64,000 bases of DNA from Vibrio aestuarianus (GTDB taxonomy: Bacteria > Pseudomonadota > Gammaproteobacteria > Enterobacterales > Vibrionaceae): the NCBI RefSeq assembly GCF_012395185.1, contig NZ_JAAZTU010000008.1, forward strand, positions 62,001-126,000. Direction: 5' to 3'. Positions 28,253 through 40,024 of the stretch are shown one piece after another. The stretch's first letter is position 1. Each line of letters starts with the position of its first letter. Both the position numbers and the translations under genes were made by a program. The notes below the pieces were generated by a model. That model made no database searches, was not told the origin of the DNA, and saw nothing but the letters and a program-made list of their open reading frames with translations.

Positions 28253-29095
28253 TTATGGATTGAGATGTTGTGCATGGAAGGCTAAATGTTCATCAATGAA
28301 ACTTTGAATAAAAAAGTAACTATGATCGTAGCCTTTATGCATTCTTAAAGTGAGTGGGCTATTTGAAGCTTGCGCTGCCGCTGCGAGTCGTTCTGGTTTT
28401 AACTGTGCGTGTAAAAAAGTATCTTCTTCTCCCTGATCAACCAAAATTGGCAGCTTGGGCGTGTGTGAACTTAAGAGCTCAACCGCGTCATAAGCTTTCC
28501 AAGCTTGTTGATCATTACCAAGGTAATGTCGAAATGCTTTTTGTCCCCAGGGACATTGCATAGGGTTACAGATAGGACTGAAAGCGGATATTGATTGATA
28601 GCGTGTAGCATTTTTTAATCCAATGGTCAGCGCTCCATGGCCTCCCATGCTGTGTCCTGATATGGCGCGTTTATCATTGACTGGAAAATGTTGCTCAATC
28701 AAATCTGGCAGTTCTTGTACGATGTACGAGTACATCTGATAGTGCTGAGACCAAGGCGCTTGGGTTGCATTGAGATAAAACCCCGCGCCTAAGCCTAAGT
28801 CGTAGCAACCTTGTGGATCATCAGGCACTCCTTCTCCTCGTGGGCTAGTATCAGCCGCGACAATCGCGATACCTAACTTGGCCGCCTCTTTGAAAGCGCC
28901 TGCTTTTTGCATGAAATTTTCATCGTTACAGGTTAAGCCGGATAACCAATACAGAACCGGAACGGGGTGATGGTCAGCTTGCGGGGGAAGGAAAATGGCG
29001 AAACGCATGGTACATCCCAACGCTTGTGATCGATGTGTGTACTGTTTATGCCAGCCACCGAAGACTTTGGCTTGGCTAATATTTTCAATATTCAT
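28253..29095 (-). CDS. fghA: S-formylglutathione hydrolase
   Basis: A 280-residue esterase of the alpha/beta-hydrolase fold, which hydrolyses S-formylglutathione to formate and glutathione, the second step of formaldehyde detoxification. Motifs: LSGLTCNDENFMQKAG, nucleophile elbow GHSMGGHGAL, DQGEEDTFL with the acid and YDHSYFFIQSF with the histidine. ATG at 29095 gives the usual N terminus MNIENISQAKVFGG. It follows adhC in the same orientation, 63 bases downstream, so they form an operon (frmA-frmB equivalents). Confidence 0.95.
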   Translation of the reverse strand: MNIENISQAKVFGGWHKQYTHRSQALGCTMRFAIFLPPQADHHPVPVLYWLSGLTCNDENFMQKAGAFKEAAKLGIAIVAADTSPRGEGVPDDPQGCYDLGLGAGFYLNATQAPWSQHYQMYSYIVQELPDLIEQHFPVNDKRAISGHSMGGHGALTIGLKNATRYQSISAFSPICNPMQCPWGQKAFRHYLGNDQQAWKAYDAVELLSSHTPKLPILVDQGEEDTFLHAQLKPERLAAAAQASNSPLTLRMHKGYDHSYFFIQSFIDEHLAFHAQHLNP

Positions 29096-29158
29096 AGTAT
29101 GACCTATCAAGCACCTCATTGAGAGGTGCTTGCTGACTGAAGGTGTGAACTGAAGTCG

Positions 29159-30331
<1,173 letters not shown>

Positions 30332-30492
30332 TCATTCGTGTGGCTTTATTAAGCATCACTGATTCAGTCGATGGGCTTTGATATAGGTATAACAGCGAAT
30401 GTCGCTGAGTGTTAATGACAGTATATTTATTTCTAAAATTTTTATAATCAGTCTAAAATAAGAATTACTTTTACGTATCAGTAATAATTAAA

Positions 30493-31359
30493 ATGGCGAA
30501 TTGGGAAGGCATCAATGAATTTGTAGCGGTCGCTGAGACTGGTAGTTTTACATCTGCGGCACACAAACTGGCGACTTCAGTGGCTAATGTAAGTCGTCGT
30601 ATTGCGACATTAGAAGCGCGTTTGGCGGTTAAATTATTGCAACGAACAACGCGAAAGGTCTCGCTGACTGAAGCGGGGCAACTTTATTATCATCAATGTC
30701 GTCAGTTGGTGGAAGGGTTAGAGTTAGCAGAGCTTACAGTAACCCAAATGCAGCAAACGCCCTCTGGCTTATTAAAGGTCACCGCGCCCGTGACGTATGG
30801 TGAACAAAAAGTGGCGCCATTACTGAATCAATTTTTACAACAGCACCCTCGACTGGAATTAGACTTGATTCTGACTAACCAAAAGCTCGATCTTATTGAA
30901 CAAGGGGTTGATGTTGCGGTGCGTCTTGGGCAATTAGAGGATTCGAGCTTTATTGCTAAAAAATTGAGTAATCGGCAGTTGTTTGTTTGCGCAAGTCCTG
31001 ACTATTTGGCTCAGTATGGTACGCCACACACTTTGTCTGAACTGACTCATCATCAATGTTTACAAGGAACGATGGGATATTGGCGCTTTAAAGATAATCA
31101 GCGTTCTCGTCAGATAAGTGTTAAAGGTAAAATCAAGTGCAATAGCGGTGTAGCGTTACTTAATGCCGCGTTGCAAGGTATTGGAATGGTACAATTACCA
31201 GATTATTACGTAGAGGCATATTTAGCATCAGGTGAGCTGGTGGAAGTGCTATTGCCGTATCGTGATGATCGCGAGGGCGTGTGGGCACTTTATCCTCACA
31301 ATCGTCATTTGTCATCTAAGGTGAGGTTGCTGGTCGACTTTCTTGCTGATGCGCTATAA
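30493..31359 (+). CDS. LysR-family regulator, divergent from adhC
   Basis: A 288-residue LysR-type transcription factor. N-terminal winged helix-turn-helix with FVAVAETGSFTSAAHKLATS and RRIATLEARLAVKLLQRTTR; C-terminal effector-binding domain. By its divergent arrangement across a 200-base gap it probably regulates the adhC-fghA operon, responding to formaldehyde or a glutathione adduct (known for similar loci, inferred here). Full length. Confidence 0.9.
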   Translation: MANWEGINEFVAVAETGSFTSAAHKLATSVANVSRRIATLEARLAVKLLQRTTRKVSLTEAGQLYYHQCRQLVEGLELAELTVTQMQQTPSGLLKVTAPVTYGEQKVAPLLNQFLQQHPRLELDLILTNQKLDLIEQGVDVAVRLGQLEDSSFIAKKLSNRQLFVCASPDYLAQYGTPHTLSELTHHQCLQGTMGYWRFKDNQRSRQISVKGKIKCNSGVALLNAALQGIGMVQLPDYYVEAYLASGELVEVLLPYRDDREGVWALYPHNRHLSSKVRLLVDFLADAL

Positions 31360-31392
31360 CCCTAACAACGATAACAGAGAAATACGCGAACT

Positions 31393-31905
31393 ATGAATAC
31401 GAGTTTTACTCCTCAAGATTATCAATTTATGCGCCGTGCTATCGAGTTGGCCGATATAGCGGAACAAGCCGGTGAGGTGCCGGTAGGGGCCGTACTTGTC
31501 AAAAATGGTGAGATCATTGCTGAAGGATGGAATTGTTCGATTGGCAGCCACGATGCAACCGCTCATGCTGAAATTCAAGTATTGCGTCAAGCTGGCCATG
31601 TGCTCGGTAATTATCGTCTGTTAGACACAACGTTGTATGTCACTTTAGAGCCGTGCCCTATGTGTGCAGGAGCGCTGCTGCATAGCCGAGTAAAGCGCAT
31701 TGTTTATGGTGCGCCAGATCTTAAAGCTGGGGCTGCAGGTACAGTGCTGAATTTATTTGAAAGCCAAGCATCGTATCACTATGCAACCATTGAAAAAGGG
31801 TTGTTAGAAGATGAGTGTCGAACTCAGTTACAGAGTTTTTTTAAGAGAAGAAGAGCAGAGATCCAAACAGCGAAGAAGTTAAAAAGGGAACAAGAGAAAG
31901 AGTGA
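31393..31905 (+). CDS. tadA: tRNA(Arg) adenosine-34 deaminase TadA
   Basis: A 170-residue deaminase that makes inosine at the wobble position of tRNA-Arg(ACG). The zinc and proton-transfer motif HAEIQVL and the PCPMCAGALLHSR motif are intact. GLLEDECRTQLQSFFKRRRAE near the C terminus matches TadA. The start lies 33 bases after the LysR gene. Weak ribosome site. Essential in most bacteria. Confidence 0.96.
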   Translation: MNTSFTPQDYQFMRRAIELADIAEQAGEVPVGAVLVKNGEIIAEGWNCSIGSHDATAHAEIQVLRQAGHVLGNYRLLDTTLYVTLEPCPMCAGALLHSRVKRIVYGAPDLKAGAAGTVLNLFESQASYHYATIEKGLLEDECRTQLQSFFKRRRAEIQTAKKLKREQEKE

Positions 31906-31948
31906 GTTTTTAGCAAACATCTAGCGATGTAGATGTTTGCCGATTGAT

Positions 31949-32083
31949 CTAAGAAGCGAGCAATTGCATAAATGCACGATTACGCCAAATAATTTTCTTT
32001 TTATTATTGGCCAGCATGCGCTTACGGCGGTTCGCTGATACGGTTTTACTAAGGTGTTTTGACTGCGTTCTACGTTTAAGCAT
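31949..32083 (-). CDS. Small, highly basic protein (44 residues), unrecognised
   Basis: A short gene with excellent translation signals: AGGAGG seven bases before the ATG. The product begins MLKRRTQSKHLSKTVSANRR and continues RKRMLANNKKKIIWRNR before a hydrophobic end (AFMQLLAS). About a third of residues are Lys or Arg, suggesting RNA, DNA or ribosome binding; it is not one of the ribosomal proteins I know (not L34 or L36). It stands alone between convergent tadA and upstream mltF, in the 381-base gap, with room for its own promoter. Function unknown. Confidence 0.7.
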   Translation of the reverse strand: MLKRRTQSKHLSKTVSANRRKRMLANNKKKIIWRNRAFMQLLAS

Positions 32084-32286
32084 AAAACAACCTCCTACTG
32101 CTAAGTTTTGACAATAATCCCTAACCTTTTAGGGTGCCTTTTGACAATGTAAGTCTGTCTTTATAGAGCCTGATTGTTACCGTAATATGAAACTTGTGAA
32201 ACGATCTGGCTCACAATTTGATGTATGGGTTGCACACCTGAAAATCAAGTGCGCATTTTTCGTCCATACGAAGTAATCAGAATACA

Positions 32287-33819
32287 TTATTGCGGGGCGC
32301 TATTCGCCTCTTTTGCATCTTGAGCTGCTTCTCTTTCGGCATCATCAAGCAGTGTTTCATCTTCAATATTGATTACGACTAAATCAGCGGTGTCAGATTC
32401 TGACTGTGACGCATTTTGTTGATCAACGTGGCCGATAATACTTTGATAATAACGACGAATGTTTTCCACATATGCTTTTGCTTCATCGCCCCTTGCGTAC
32501 CCATAACGCGTTTGGCTGAAGTATTTTTTCTGTCTCAGCAGTGGCAGGCGTTCTTTAACCTCGGTCCACGAATCAGGGTTAGCGCCTTGCAACTTGGTTA
32601 AGCGTCTGGCATCCATCATATGTCCATAACCGACATTATAAGAGGCAAGAGCAAACCAAATCTTTTCATGCTCTGAAATTGAATCAGGAATTCGTTTGAC
32701 CATTCTACGTAAATATTCGACGCCACCTCGCACCGATTGTTCAGGATCGAGTCGATTGGCAACATCAACACTTCTTGCGGTAGGCTGAGTCAACATCATC
32801 ATGCCTCGCACCCCTGTTGGCGATTTGGCACGTGGATTCCAATGTGACTCTTGGTAAGCCAGTGCGGCTACTAAGCGCCAGTCAAATTCATCTGAATATT
32901 TCTGGAAAAGAGGAGACCACTTAGGTAATCGGCTATCTAAAGCGCGTATGAAAGCGCGAGTATCGACATAGTCGAACGTGCCAACGTGTCCAATGTATTT
33001 CTCTTCCAAGGCGGCTAAATGGCCTGATTGTTTTAGGTTGCCAAAAAATTCAATCATTAAAGCGTAAAGGCTTTCATCTTCGGAACGTTTAACGTACCAA
33101 GCAATCGGCTGATCTTCAGTTAATTCGAAAGCAACCGCTAAATCGGGGTTCACTCGTTGCGAAAGCGAGACTTCAACCGAGTCGGCCATGGTGAAGCGCA
33201 ATTTGCCTTCAGAGACCTGTTTGAGTAGATCTGTGACATCTGCGTTGCGATCAACGCGGTATTGAAAGTCTGGATGAGCTTGCTTTATGGCATTTAAGGT
33301 ATTTTCAAAATGAGACTCTTCGACGATAGAAAAAATATCGTTGCCCTGATTCTCTGCTATTAGCTCAGCCTGCTTTGCCAGTAACTGGTCTAGGTTTCTT
33401 GGTCGCCACAAGCCTTTTTTATACACCACTTGCTGGCTGACATAGTAGTAGGCTGGCCCTGCCCTAAACCCTTTTAAGTGCTGAGTTGATTGACTTAAAC
33501 CCGCGGCGATCATGTCTATCTCGCCATTTTTGAGTGCAGGGAACAGGCTCGATAAGCGATAAGCCGGTTTCATCTCTAATTTAACGCCGAGCTCGTTAGC
33601 AAAATCACGAGCTAATTCGTAATCTAATCCTGCTGGGCCATCGGGACCAATATAGTAAGAAAGCTGATTGTTAATCGTACCAACACGTAATACACCACGT
33701 TCGCGAATATGATCGAGTTCGCTTTTCGGATCGGAATCAATTTGGCAGCCAACGATCAACAAAGGGAGTAGTAACAGAAGTAGTGAGCGATGAAGCTGAT
33801 TTAAATAATAGTTGGGCAT
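32287..33819 (-). CDS. mltF: Membrane-bound lytic murein transglycosylase F
   Basis: A 510-residue peptidoglycan-cleaving lipoprotein. Signal peptide with LIVGC lipobox, a periplasmic amino-acid-binding-like domain (residues about 40-270, LRVGTINNQLSYY...GLDYELARDFANELG) and an SLT domain with catalytic Glu in YQESHWNPRAKSPTGVRGMM plus the ASYNVGYGH motif. Same layout as E. coli MltF. The C-terminal 40 residues are acidic. Divergent from purL. Confidence 0.95.
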   Translation of the reverse strand: MPNYYLNQLHRSLLLLLLPLLIVGCQIDSDPKSELDHIRERGVLRVGTINNQLSYYIGPDGPAGLDYELARDFANELGVKLEMKPAYRLSSLFPALKNGEIDMIAAGLSQSTQHLKGFRAGPAYYYVSQQVVYKKGLWRPRNLDQLLAKQAELIAENQGNDIFSIVEESHFENTLNAIKQAHPDFQYRVDRNADVTDLLKQVSEGKLRFTMADSVEVSLSQRVNPDLAVAFELTEDQPIAWYVKRSEDESLYALMIEFFGNLKQSGHLAALEEKYIGHVGTFDYVDTRAFIRALDSRLPKWSPLFQKYSDEFDWRLVAALAYQESHWNPRAKSPTGVRGMMMLTQPTARSVDVANRLDPEQSVRGGVEYLRRMVKRIPDSISEHEKIWFALASYNVGYGHMMDARRLTKLQGANPDSWTEVKERLPLLRQKKYFSQTRYGYARGDEAKAYVENIRRYYQSIIGHVDQQNASQSESDTADLVVINIEDETLLDDAEREAAQDAKEANSAPQ

Positions 33820-34132
33820 TTAAGGGAGATCTCTTACATCAATTGATACCTTTATATCAAAGGCCGCCATATTGGCAAAGTTCCAGATTAAAAATGGCTG
33901 CAAAAGTGTCGGTTGCCGCTTGAATATGGGTGTATTTCAAATTTGACAAAAAAAATGACGCAAACGGTTGCTTTTGGTGTTACGTCACAAAAAGAATTCC
34001 TTTATAATGCGCTCGAAAGTTGGAGGTTAAATTGGTATGAATTCAAGTTTATTGTTTTAACTTATTGTATTTTAAGTTTTTGTGAGTTCATTCCAATTAC
34101 ACCTCAACCCACTGTATAAGAGACCTAAGCAC
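33820..34132 (+). promoter_or_regulatory. purL promoter region with PurR box
   Basis: The 313-base gap between mltF and purL. ACGCAAACGGTTGCTT at 33958-33973 matches the PurR operator consensus ANGCAANCGNTTNCNT. A good -10, TATAAT, lies at 34003-34008. The match implies purine repression of purL, as in E. coli. Confidence 0.8.
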
Positions 34133-37100
34133 ATGAGAATTTTGCGTGGCTCCCCAGCTCTTTCTGAGTTTCGTGTTAACAAACTCGTTGAACTTTGTCG
34201 TGAACAGCAATTACCTGTTTCTGGTATTTACGCGGAGTTCATGCATTTTGCCGATCTCTCAGCAGATTTAGACGCTCAAGCACTTGAAAAGTTAGAGAAG
34301 CTTCTTACTTACGGCCCAACCATTCAAGAGCATGAACCACAAGGTCTTCTCCTGCTTGTTACTCCTCGCCCGGGCACAATTTCTCCTTGGTCTTCGAAAG
34401 CAACAGATATTGCTCATAACTGTGGTTTAGCTAATGTAAAGCGTTTGGAACGCGGTACCGCTTATTACATTGAGTCTGAAGGTGAGCTTTCCGCTGAACA
34501 GATCAACGCCATTCAAGCATTGATTCATGACCGCATGATGGAAGTGGTATTTACAGAATTTGAAGCGGCCAATGCACTATTTAAAGTGGCACAACCTGCT
34601 CCGGTTGCGGATGTTGATCTATTAAACGGTGGTCGCGCTGCGCTTGAACAAGCAAACGTTACCCTTGGCCTTGCATTGGCAGAGGATGAGATCGATTACT
34701 TACTCGAAAGCTTTGTTTCTAAACTAAAGCGTAATCCAACCGACATCGAATTGATGATGTTTGCGCAAGCGAACTCTGAACATTGTCGCCACAAAATCTT
34801 TAACGCAGATTGGACCATTGATGGTGTAAAGCAAGATAAATCACTGTTCAAGATGATCAAAAACACCTTTGAAGTGACGCCAGATCACGTTCTATCGGCT
34901 TACAAAGACAACGCTGCGGTGATGGTCGGGTCAGAGGTAGGACGCTTTTTCCCAAATCCAGAAACTCGTCAATATGGTTACAGCCATGAGAAAGCACATA
35001 TTTTGATGAAGGTGGAAACACACAACCACCCAACAGCTATCTCTCCTTGGCCTGGTGCTTCTACTGGTTCTGGCGGTGAAATTCGCGATGAAGGCGCAAC
35101 CGGTATTGGCGGTAAACCTAAAGCGGGTCTGGTTGGTTTTACCACCTCTAACCTACGTATTCCAGGTTTTGAACAGCCATGGGAAACAGACTTTGGTAAG
35201 CCAGGTCGAATCGTTAACGCATTAGATATCATGCTCGAAGGCCCACTAGGTGGCGCGGCATTCAACAACGAATTTGGTCGTCCAAACCTACTTGGTTACT
35301 TCCGTACTTACGAAGAGAAAGTAAACTCTCACGCAGGTGAAGAAGTGCGTGGTTACCACAAGCCAATCATGATTGCTGGTGGTATGGGTAACATCCGTGA
35401 CGAGCACGTGCAGAAGAAAGAAATTCCAGTCGGTGCAAGCCTAATCGTGCTTGGTGGTCCGGCTATGAATATCGGCCTTGGTGGTGGAGCGGCTTCGTCA
35501 ATGGCGTCTGGTCAATCAGCAGAAGATCTTGATTTCGCTTCAGTACAACGTGAGAACCCAGAGATGGAACGTCGTTGTCAGGAAGTGATTGACCGCTGTT
35601 GGCAGCTAGGTGATGCAAACCCAATCGCGTTTATCCACGATGTGGGCGCGGGCGGTATTTCTAATGCACTTCCAGAGCTTGTGGATGATGGCGAACGTGG
35701 CGGTATTTTCCAACTGCGTGATGTGCCAAACGATGAGCCGGGTATGAGTCCGTTAGAAATCTGGTGTAATGAGTCACAAGAACGTTACGTAATGGCTGTC
35801 GCTCCTGAAAATATGGCTGTCTTTGATGCAATTTGTAAACGCGAACGTGCACCATATGCAGTGGTTGGGGTAGCGACAGAAGAACGCGAGCTCAAGCTTG
35901 AAGATTCACACTTTAACAACACGCCAATCGATATGCCAATGGACATCCTATTAGGTAAAACGCCTAAGATGCACCGTGATGCGAAAACGTTAAAAGCAAA
36001 CAACCCTGCCATCGATCGCAGTGGTATTGAACTTAACGAAGCGATTGATCGTGTTTTACGCCTACCAACGGTTGCCGAGAAAACTTTCCTTATCACCATT
36101 GGTGATCGCACGGTAACGGGGTTAGTTGCACGTGACCAAATGGTTGGGCCATGGCAGGTGCCAGTGGCAAACTGTGCAGTCACCGCAGCCAGCTACGATA
36201 CTTACCATGGTGAAGCGATGTCGATGGGTGAGCGTACGCCAGTAGCTTTGCTTGACTTTGGTGCATCAGCTCGTTTAGCCGTTGGTGAAGCGATTACTAA
36301 TATTGCTGCAACCAACATCGGTGATATCAAACACATTAAACTATCAGCAAACTGGATGTCTCCCGCCGGTCACCCTGGTGAAGATGCTGGTCTTTACGAA
36401 GCGGTGAAAGCGGTCGGTGAAGAGCTGTGTCCTGCACTTGGTCTGACGATTCCTGTTGGTAAAGACTCGATGTCGATGAAAACCAAGTGGGATGAAAACG
36501 GTGAGCAGAAAGAAGTGACTTCGCCACTTTCTCTTGTCATCACGGCGTTTGCTCGTGTTGAAGATGTACGTAAAACCATTACGCCACAACTTCGTACTGA
36601 TAAAGGTGATACATCGCTGGTTCTTATCGACCTAGGTAATGGTAAAAACCGCTTAGGTGCCACGGCACTGGCGCAAGTTTACAAGCAGCTTGGTGATAAA
36701 CCCGCAGACGTTGACAACGCAGCCCAGCTAAAAGGCTTCTATGAAGGCATTCAAGCACTGGTCGCTAATGATCAAATCGTCGCTTATCACGATAAAGGCG
36801 ATGGTGGTTTGTTTGTTACTCTGGCTGAGATGGCATTTGCCGGTCACTGTGGTGTGAAAGCCGACATTGCTGCACTAGGCGATGATGCGTTGGCTGTGTT
36901 ATTTAATGAAGAGCTAGGTGCAGTCCTTCAAGTTAAGAACGACGATCTAGATGCTGTTCTTTCTACTCTGGCAGCAAACGGCTTAGAAGCATGCTCACAT
37001 GTTATCGGCAGCGTTGGTGCGTCTGATGAGCTAGTGATTACCTCTGGCGACACAGTAGTTTTAGAGCGTAATCGTACTGAGCTACGTACTATCTGGGCAG

Positions 37101-38029
37101 AAACTACGCACAAGATGCAAGCTCTACGTGATAACCCAGCATGTGCAAACCAAGAGCATGAAGCGAAGAAAGACAACTCTGACCCAGGTCTAAACGTTAA
37201 ATTAAGTTTTGATGTAAACCAAGATATTGCCGCGCCATACATTGCTAAAGGTGCTAAACCGAAAATGGCGATTCTACGTGAGCAGGGTGTGAACTCTCAT
37301 GTCGAAATGGCGGCGGCGTTCGACCGTGCTGGTTTTGAAGCGACCGATATCCACATGAGCGATATCTTAACTGGTCAAGCGGCGTTAGAAGAGTATCAAG
37401 GCCTTGTGGCATGTGGTGGTTTTTCTTACGGTGATGTATTGGGTGCGGGTGAAGGTTGGGCTAAATCCGTGCTGTTTAATGCACAAGCACGTGATCAGTT
37501 CGAAAACTTCTTCAAGCGTGAAGATACGTTCTCATTAGGTGTGTGTAATGGCTGTCAAATGCTATCTAACCTCAAAGAGTTGATACCAGGTGCAGATTTG
37601 TGGCCGCGTTTTGTACGCAATGAATCAGAGCGTTTCGAAGCTCGCTTTAGCTTAGTTGAAGTACAAAAATCAGACTCATTGTTCTTCAATGAAATGGCTG
37701 GTTCACGTATGCCAATTGCGGTTTCTCATGGCGAAGGTCGTGTCGAAGTGCGTGATACGGCGCATCTTGCAGCTATTGAACAATCAGCTACTGTTGCGCT
37801 ACGTTTTGTCGACAATAATGGTCAAGTTACTCAGCAATACCCGAATAACCCGAATGGTTCACCAAACGCGATTACGGGCTTAACCACAACAGATGGGCGC
37901 GTTACTATTATGATGCCACACCCAGAGCGCGTGTTCCGTACCGTCGCGAACTCTTGGTATCCGGATTCATGGGGTGAAAACAGCCCTTGGATGCGTATGT
38001 TCCAAAATGCACGTAAAAATCTGGGTTAA
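34133..38029 (+). CDS. purL: Phosphoribosylformylglycinamidine synthase
   Basis: A 1298-residue large-type FGAM synthase, the fourth step of purine biosynthesis. N-terminal [17 protein letters not shown]; two ATP-binding AIRS-like halves ([41 protein letters not shown]); a C-terminal glutaminase with nucleophile GVCNGCQM and the final PHPERVFR. I take the ATG at 34133, as in E. coli (1295 residues), rejecting an upstream GTG. PurR-type operator upstream. Intact. Confidence 0.98.
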   Translation: MRILRGSPALSEFRVNKLVELCREQQLPVSGIYAEFMHFADLSADLDAQALEKLEKLLTYGPTIQEHEPQGLLLLVTPRPGTISPWSSKATDIAHNCGLANVKRLERGTAYYIESEGELSAEQINAIQALIHDRMMEVVFTEFEAANALFKVAQPAPVADVDLLNGGRAALEQANVTLGLALAEDEIDYLLESFVSKLKRNPTDIELMMFAQANSEHCRHKIFNADWTIDGVKQDKSLFKMIKNTFEVTPDHVLSAYKDNAAVMVGSEVGRFFPNPETRQYGYSHEKAHILMKVETHNHPTAISPWPGASTGSGGEIRDEGATGIGGKPKAGLVGFTTSNLRIPGFEQPWETDFGKPGRIVNALDIMLEGPLGGAAFNNEFGRPNLLGYFRTYEEKVNSHAGEEVRGYHKPIMIAGGMGNIRDEHVQKKEIPVGASLIVLGGPAMNIGLGGGAASSMASGQSAEDLDFASVQRENPEMERRCQEVIDRCWQLGDANPIAFIHDVGAGGISNALPELVDDGERGGIFQLRDVPNDEPGMSPLEIWCNESQERYVMAVAPENMAVFDAICKRERAPYAVVGVATEERELKLEDSHFNNTPIDMPMDILLGKTPKMHRDAKTLKANNPAIDRSGIELNEAIDRVLRLPTVAEKTFLITIGDRTVTGLVARDQMVGPWQVPVANCAVTAASYDTYHGEAMSMGERTPVALLDFGASARLAVGEAITNIAATNIGDIKHIKLSANWMSPAGHPGEDAGLYEAVKAVGEELCPALGLTIPVGKDSMSMKTKWDENGEQKEVTSPLSLVITAFARVEDVRKTITPQLRTDKGDTSLVLIDLGNGKNRLGATALAQVYKQLGDKPADVDNAAQLKGFYEGIQALVANDQIVAYHDKGDGGLFVTLAEMAFAGHCGVKADIAALGDDALAVLFNEELGAVLQVKNDDLDAVLSTLAANGLEACSHVIGSVGASDELVITSGDTVVLERNRTELRTIWAETTHKMQALRDNPACANQEHEAKKDNSDPGLNVKLSFDVNQDIAAPYIAKGAKPKMAILREQGVNSHVEMAAAFDRAGFEATDIHMSDILTGQAALEEYQGLVACGGFSYGDVLGAGEGWAKSVLFNAQARDQFENFFKREDTFSLGVCNGCQMLSNLKELIPGADLWPRFVRNESERFEARFSLVEVQKSDSLFFNEMAGSRMPIAVSHGEGRVEVRDTAHLAAIEQSATVALRFVDNNGQVTQQYPNNPNGSPNAITGLTTTDGRVTIMMPHPERVFRTVANSWYPDSWGENSPWMRMFQNARKNLG

Positions 38030-38065
38030 TGATGTCATTCATTTCGTGATTTGACTGATAAGATT

Positions 38066-38094
38066 AAAGCCGCTGCATTTCAGCGGCTTTTCTT
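38066..38094 (+). terminator. purL terminator
   Basis: AAAGCCGCTG and CAGCGGCTTT form a 10-bp stem around CATTT, followed by TTCTT. Thirty-six bases after the stop. Confidence 0.9.
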
Positions 38095-38295
38095 ATTTAT
38101 GCTGGGAGCGAAAATTTTGTAAAATATGCGGAAAAGATCTGTGATTTATGCTCTAATGCCGCGCTTACCAAGGGATGGTGTTCAACATACTCTACAAAGT
38201 GGAGTGATACTAATCGTAATCAATATCTGGCTTACAGTGATGATTATGGTTAACGTTGATGAGTAATCCCTTATTCTTCCCTTAGGAAAACGAAA

Positions 38296-38529
38296 ATGTC
38301 TGAAAGTAAAAAATTCACTATCCGTGTGACTGAAAAACGTAATGGTTGGGCGGCTGAAATTGTTCGTCAAGTAACCGCTCATAGAAGCACAGTATCAAAG
38401 CGTGAAACTGGTTTTGAAAGCGAAGAGCTTGCGAAAACTTGGGCTGAGAAAGAGCTAGCAGGTTTTATTGAAAACCAAGTGAAGCGTAATGAACGCAAAG
38501 CAGAATCAAGAAAAGAGAAAAAAGCGTAA
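38296..38529 (+). CDS. DUF3622-family protein
   Basis: A 77-residue conserved Vibrio protein (DUF3622). It begins MSESKKFTIRVTEKRNGWAAEIVRQVT, then a region ending in a strongly charged helix (NQVKRNERKAESRKEKKA). TTAGGAAAACG upstream gives a reasonable ribosome site. No known function. Followed by a strong terminator. Confidence 0.8.
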   Translation: MSESKKFTIRVTEKRNGWAAEIVRQVTAHRSTVSKRETGFESEELAKTWAEKELAGFIENQVKRNERKAESRKEKKA

Positions 38530-38564
38530 TTCTTTATTAAAAAGATAATGCTGTACTAACAATG

Positions 38565-38598
38565 AAGAACCCCGCTCGGTGAGCGGGGTTCTTTTTTT
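38565..38598. terminator. Bidirectional terminator
   Basis: AAGAACCCCGCTC and its perfect 13-bp complement pair around GGT, followed by TTTTTT. It separates the DUF3622 gene from the convergent DUF4250 gene. Confidence 0.92.
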
Positions 38599-38630
38599 CG
38601 TTCAGTTATAAGCGCCGATTTAGTCAGTAG

Positions 38631-38822
38631 CTATCTGAATTGACCAACCTCGGCTAGAAATTCAAAACCAGCACTGGCAAGACGAGCTTCTAAAGCGCTG
38701 CGATCAATATCAAAGTAGTTAGCCAGTTTGTCGAGATCACCACTAAAGTCATCACGCAATTTCATGTTTACGATACTCATCAACATGATGGGATCCATCG
38801 AAGCAAAATTAGCTAAGTTCAT
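38631..38822 (-). CDS. DUF4250-family protein
   Basis: A 63-residue protein of the DUF4250 family: NFASMDPIMLMSIVNMKLRDDFSG, then a compact helical segment resembling a DNA-binding turn (DKLANYFDIDRSALEARLASAGF). Its start overlaps the yaeP stop by one base, so they form an operon. Function unknown. Confidence 0.8.
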   Translation of the reverse strand: MNLANFASMDPIMLMSIVNMKLRDDFSGDLDKLANYFDIDRSALEARLASAGFEFLAEVGQFR

Positions 38823-39028
38823 TACTTATCCTCAAAGTCTGAAATTAGCAGATTAGCAGCGGCAAAGGCGGCTTGCTCGCGCACTTCCTTCGGTAGCGAT
38901 TGGTTGGCTGCCACATCATTAAGTGCTTTAACAGCACAAGAAATAGCTTGAGGAATATAGGCTTGATCACCACTGCCAATTTGAGCGTAAAGCTCACGTA
39001 CTAAATCACAACAACCGTAAACTTGCAT
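38822..39028 (-). CDS. yaeP: YaeP family protein (UPF0253)
   Basis: A 68-residue protein similar to E. coli YaeP over its length: [35 protein letters not shown] and [19 protein letters not shown]. Coupled to the DUF4250 gene by a one-base overlap. Function unknown. Confidence 0.82.
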   Translation of the reverse strand: MQVYGCCDLVRELYAQIGSGDQAYIPQAISCAVKALNDVAANQSLPKEVREQAAFAAANLLISDFEDK

Positions 39029-39136
39029 GGTCTGAATCCTAATAAATGATAACTGCTCTCAATATACACATTGATTTTAGGAAAGACAAAACCAGAACTT
39101 GCTCTTGCGCAAGCTCTGGTTTTAAATGGCGAAAGT

Positions 39137-39778
39137 TTAAGCGTTGACTTGCTGCTCAAGAGCTAAGACAAGATCATCAGCCAAGCGAAGCTGTTTAGCT
39201 AACTCATTTAAGTATGCTTTTTCCATAAAGTTTTGTTCATCAGCAATCAGTAGTGAGGCGAGATAAAGTTCACTGGCTTGCTCTGGTGTTGTGGCTAGCT
39301 GAGCAATAGCCGCAGGGTCTAATGGCTTGTGTAATTCATTTTTAACGAGTTGTTGAAGCTGAGCATCAGCTCCCATTTCAACTATCGCTTGCTCAATTTT
39401 ACTCATCTCTTGTTCGTCAACGTGACCATCGGCTTTTGCAGCGGCAATCATCGCTTTTAAAATGAGTACGCTGTGGTTTGAATCATCGGGATCAAATGTG
39501 GCTTGAGGTTGAGTTGTCGTCTGCTTTGCTTGCCAGTCGTTGTAGGCTTTATAAGCCAGCGCCCCAAGTGCTGCTGCGCCACCAATACCAAGTACTTTTT
39601 TGCCTATTTTTTTGGTTTTCTTTGAACCCATTAATAAACCTATCAAACCCCCACCAACGGCTCCTGCGCCTAAGGTTTTCAATTTACTGCTGTCTTGGGT
39701 GATAGAACTAAGTTGAGTTGACCCTTGCTTAACAATATTTGAATTGAGTGCTTGGTTGAGAAGACTTTTTAGATCCAT
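39137..39778 (-). CDS. YebE-like DUF533/TerB-type inner membrane protein
   Basis: A 213-residue protein. A glycine-rich hydrophobic region (GAGAVGGGLIGLLMG and VLGIGGAAALGALAY) suggests membrane contact, and the C-terminal half is a helical TerB-like domain (IAAAKADGHVDEQEMSKIEQAI) with conserved acidic residues. It matches the DUF533 family (E. coli YebE). Function unknown; expression in E. coli responds to envelope stress. Confidence 0.82.
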   Translation of the reverse strand: MDLKSLLNQALNSNIVKQGSTQLSSITQDSSKLKTLGAGAVGGGLIGLLMGSKKTKKIGKKVLGIGGAAALGALAYKAYNDWQAKQTTTQPQATFDPDDSNHSVLILKAMIAAAKADGHVDEQEMSKIEQAIVEMGADAQLQQLVKNELHKPLDPAAIAQLATTPEQASELYLASLLIADEQNFMEKAYLNELAKQLRLADDLVLALEQQVNA

Positions 39779-39796
39779 ATGACACCTCCTTTATGA

Positions 39797-39926
39797 ATAT
39801 CCCCTTCCGACTTGAAGTTGCAGCGGCGTTGGCTACGTTCGCTCACCCCAATCACATAGTTTATCTATGCTCATGGGGATGAACTCACTTGCCGCCTACC
39901 TGCGACTTCAAGTGGTTTGGGTATAG
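39797..39926. repeat. ERIC-like repeat, copy 1
   Basis: A 130-base palindromic intergenic repeat between yebE and proS. It contains CGCTCACCCCAATCACATAG and ATGGGGATGAACTCACTTGC, which match the conserved central parts of ERIC elements, and ends with complementary arms near ACTTGAAGT/ACTTCAAGT. A second, diverged copy is at 60752. Established repeat family in enterobacteria and vibrios. Confidence 0.88.
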
Positions 39927-39975
39927 AGAATAGAATAAAGTGGCAATGATGAATCTAAGATTAATAAATGGCACA

Positions 39976-40006
39976 AATAAAAAAGGTTGCCATAAAGGCA
40001 ACCTTT
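39976..40006 (-). terminator. proS terminator
   Basis: AAAGGTTGC and GCAACCTTT stem around CATAAAG; the minus-strand U-tract TTTTTTATTT follows. It ends proS 19 bases after the stop. Confidence 0.88.
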
Positions 40007-40024
40007 CAAACAATGGCTACGATG

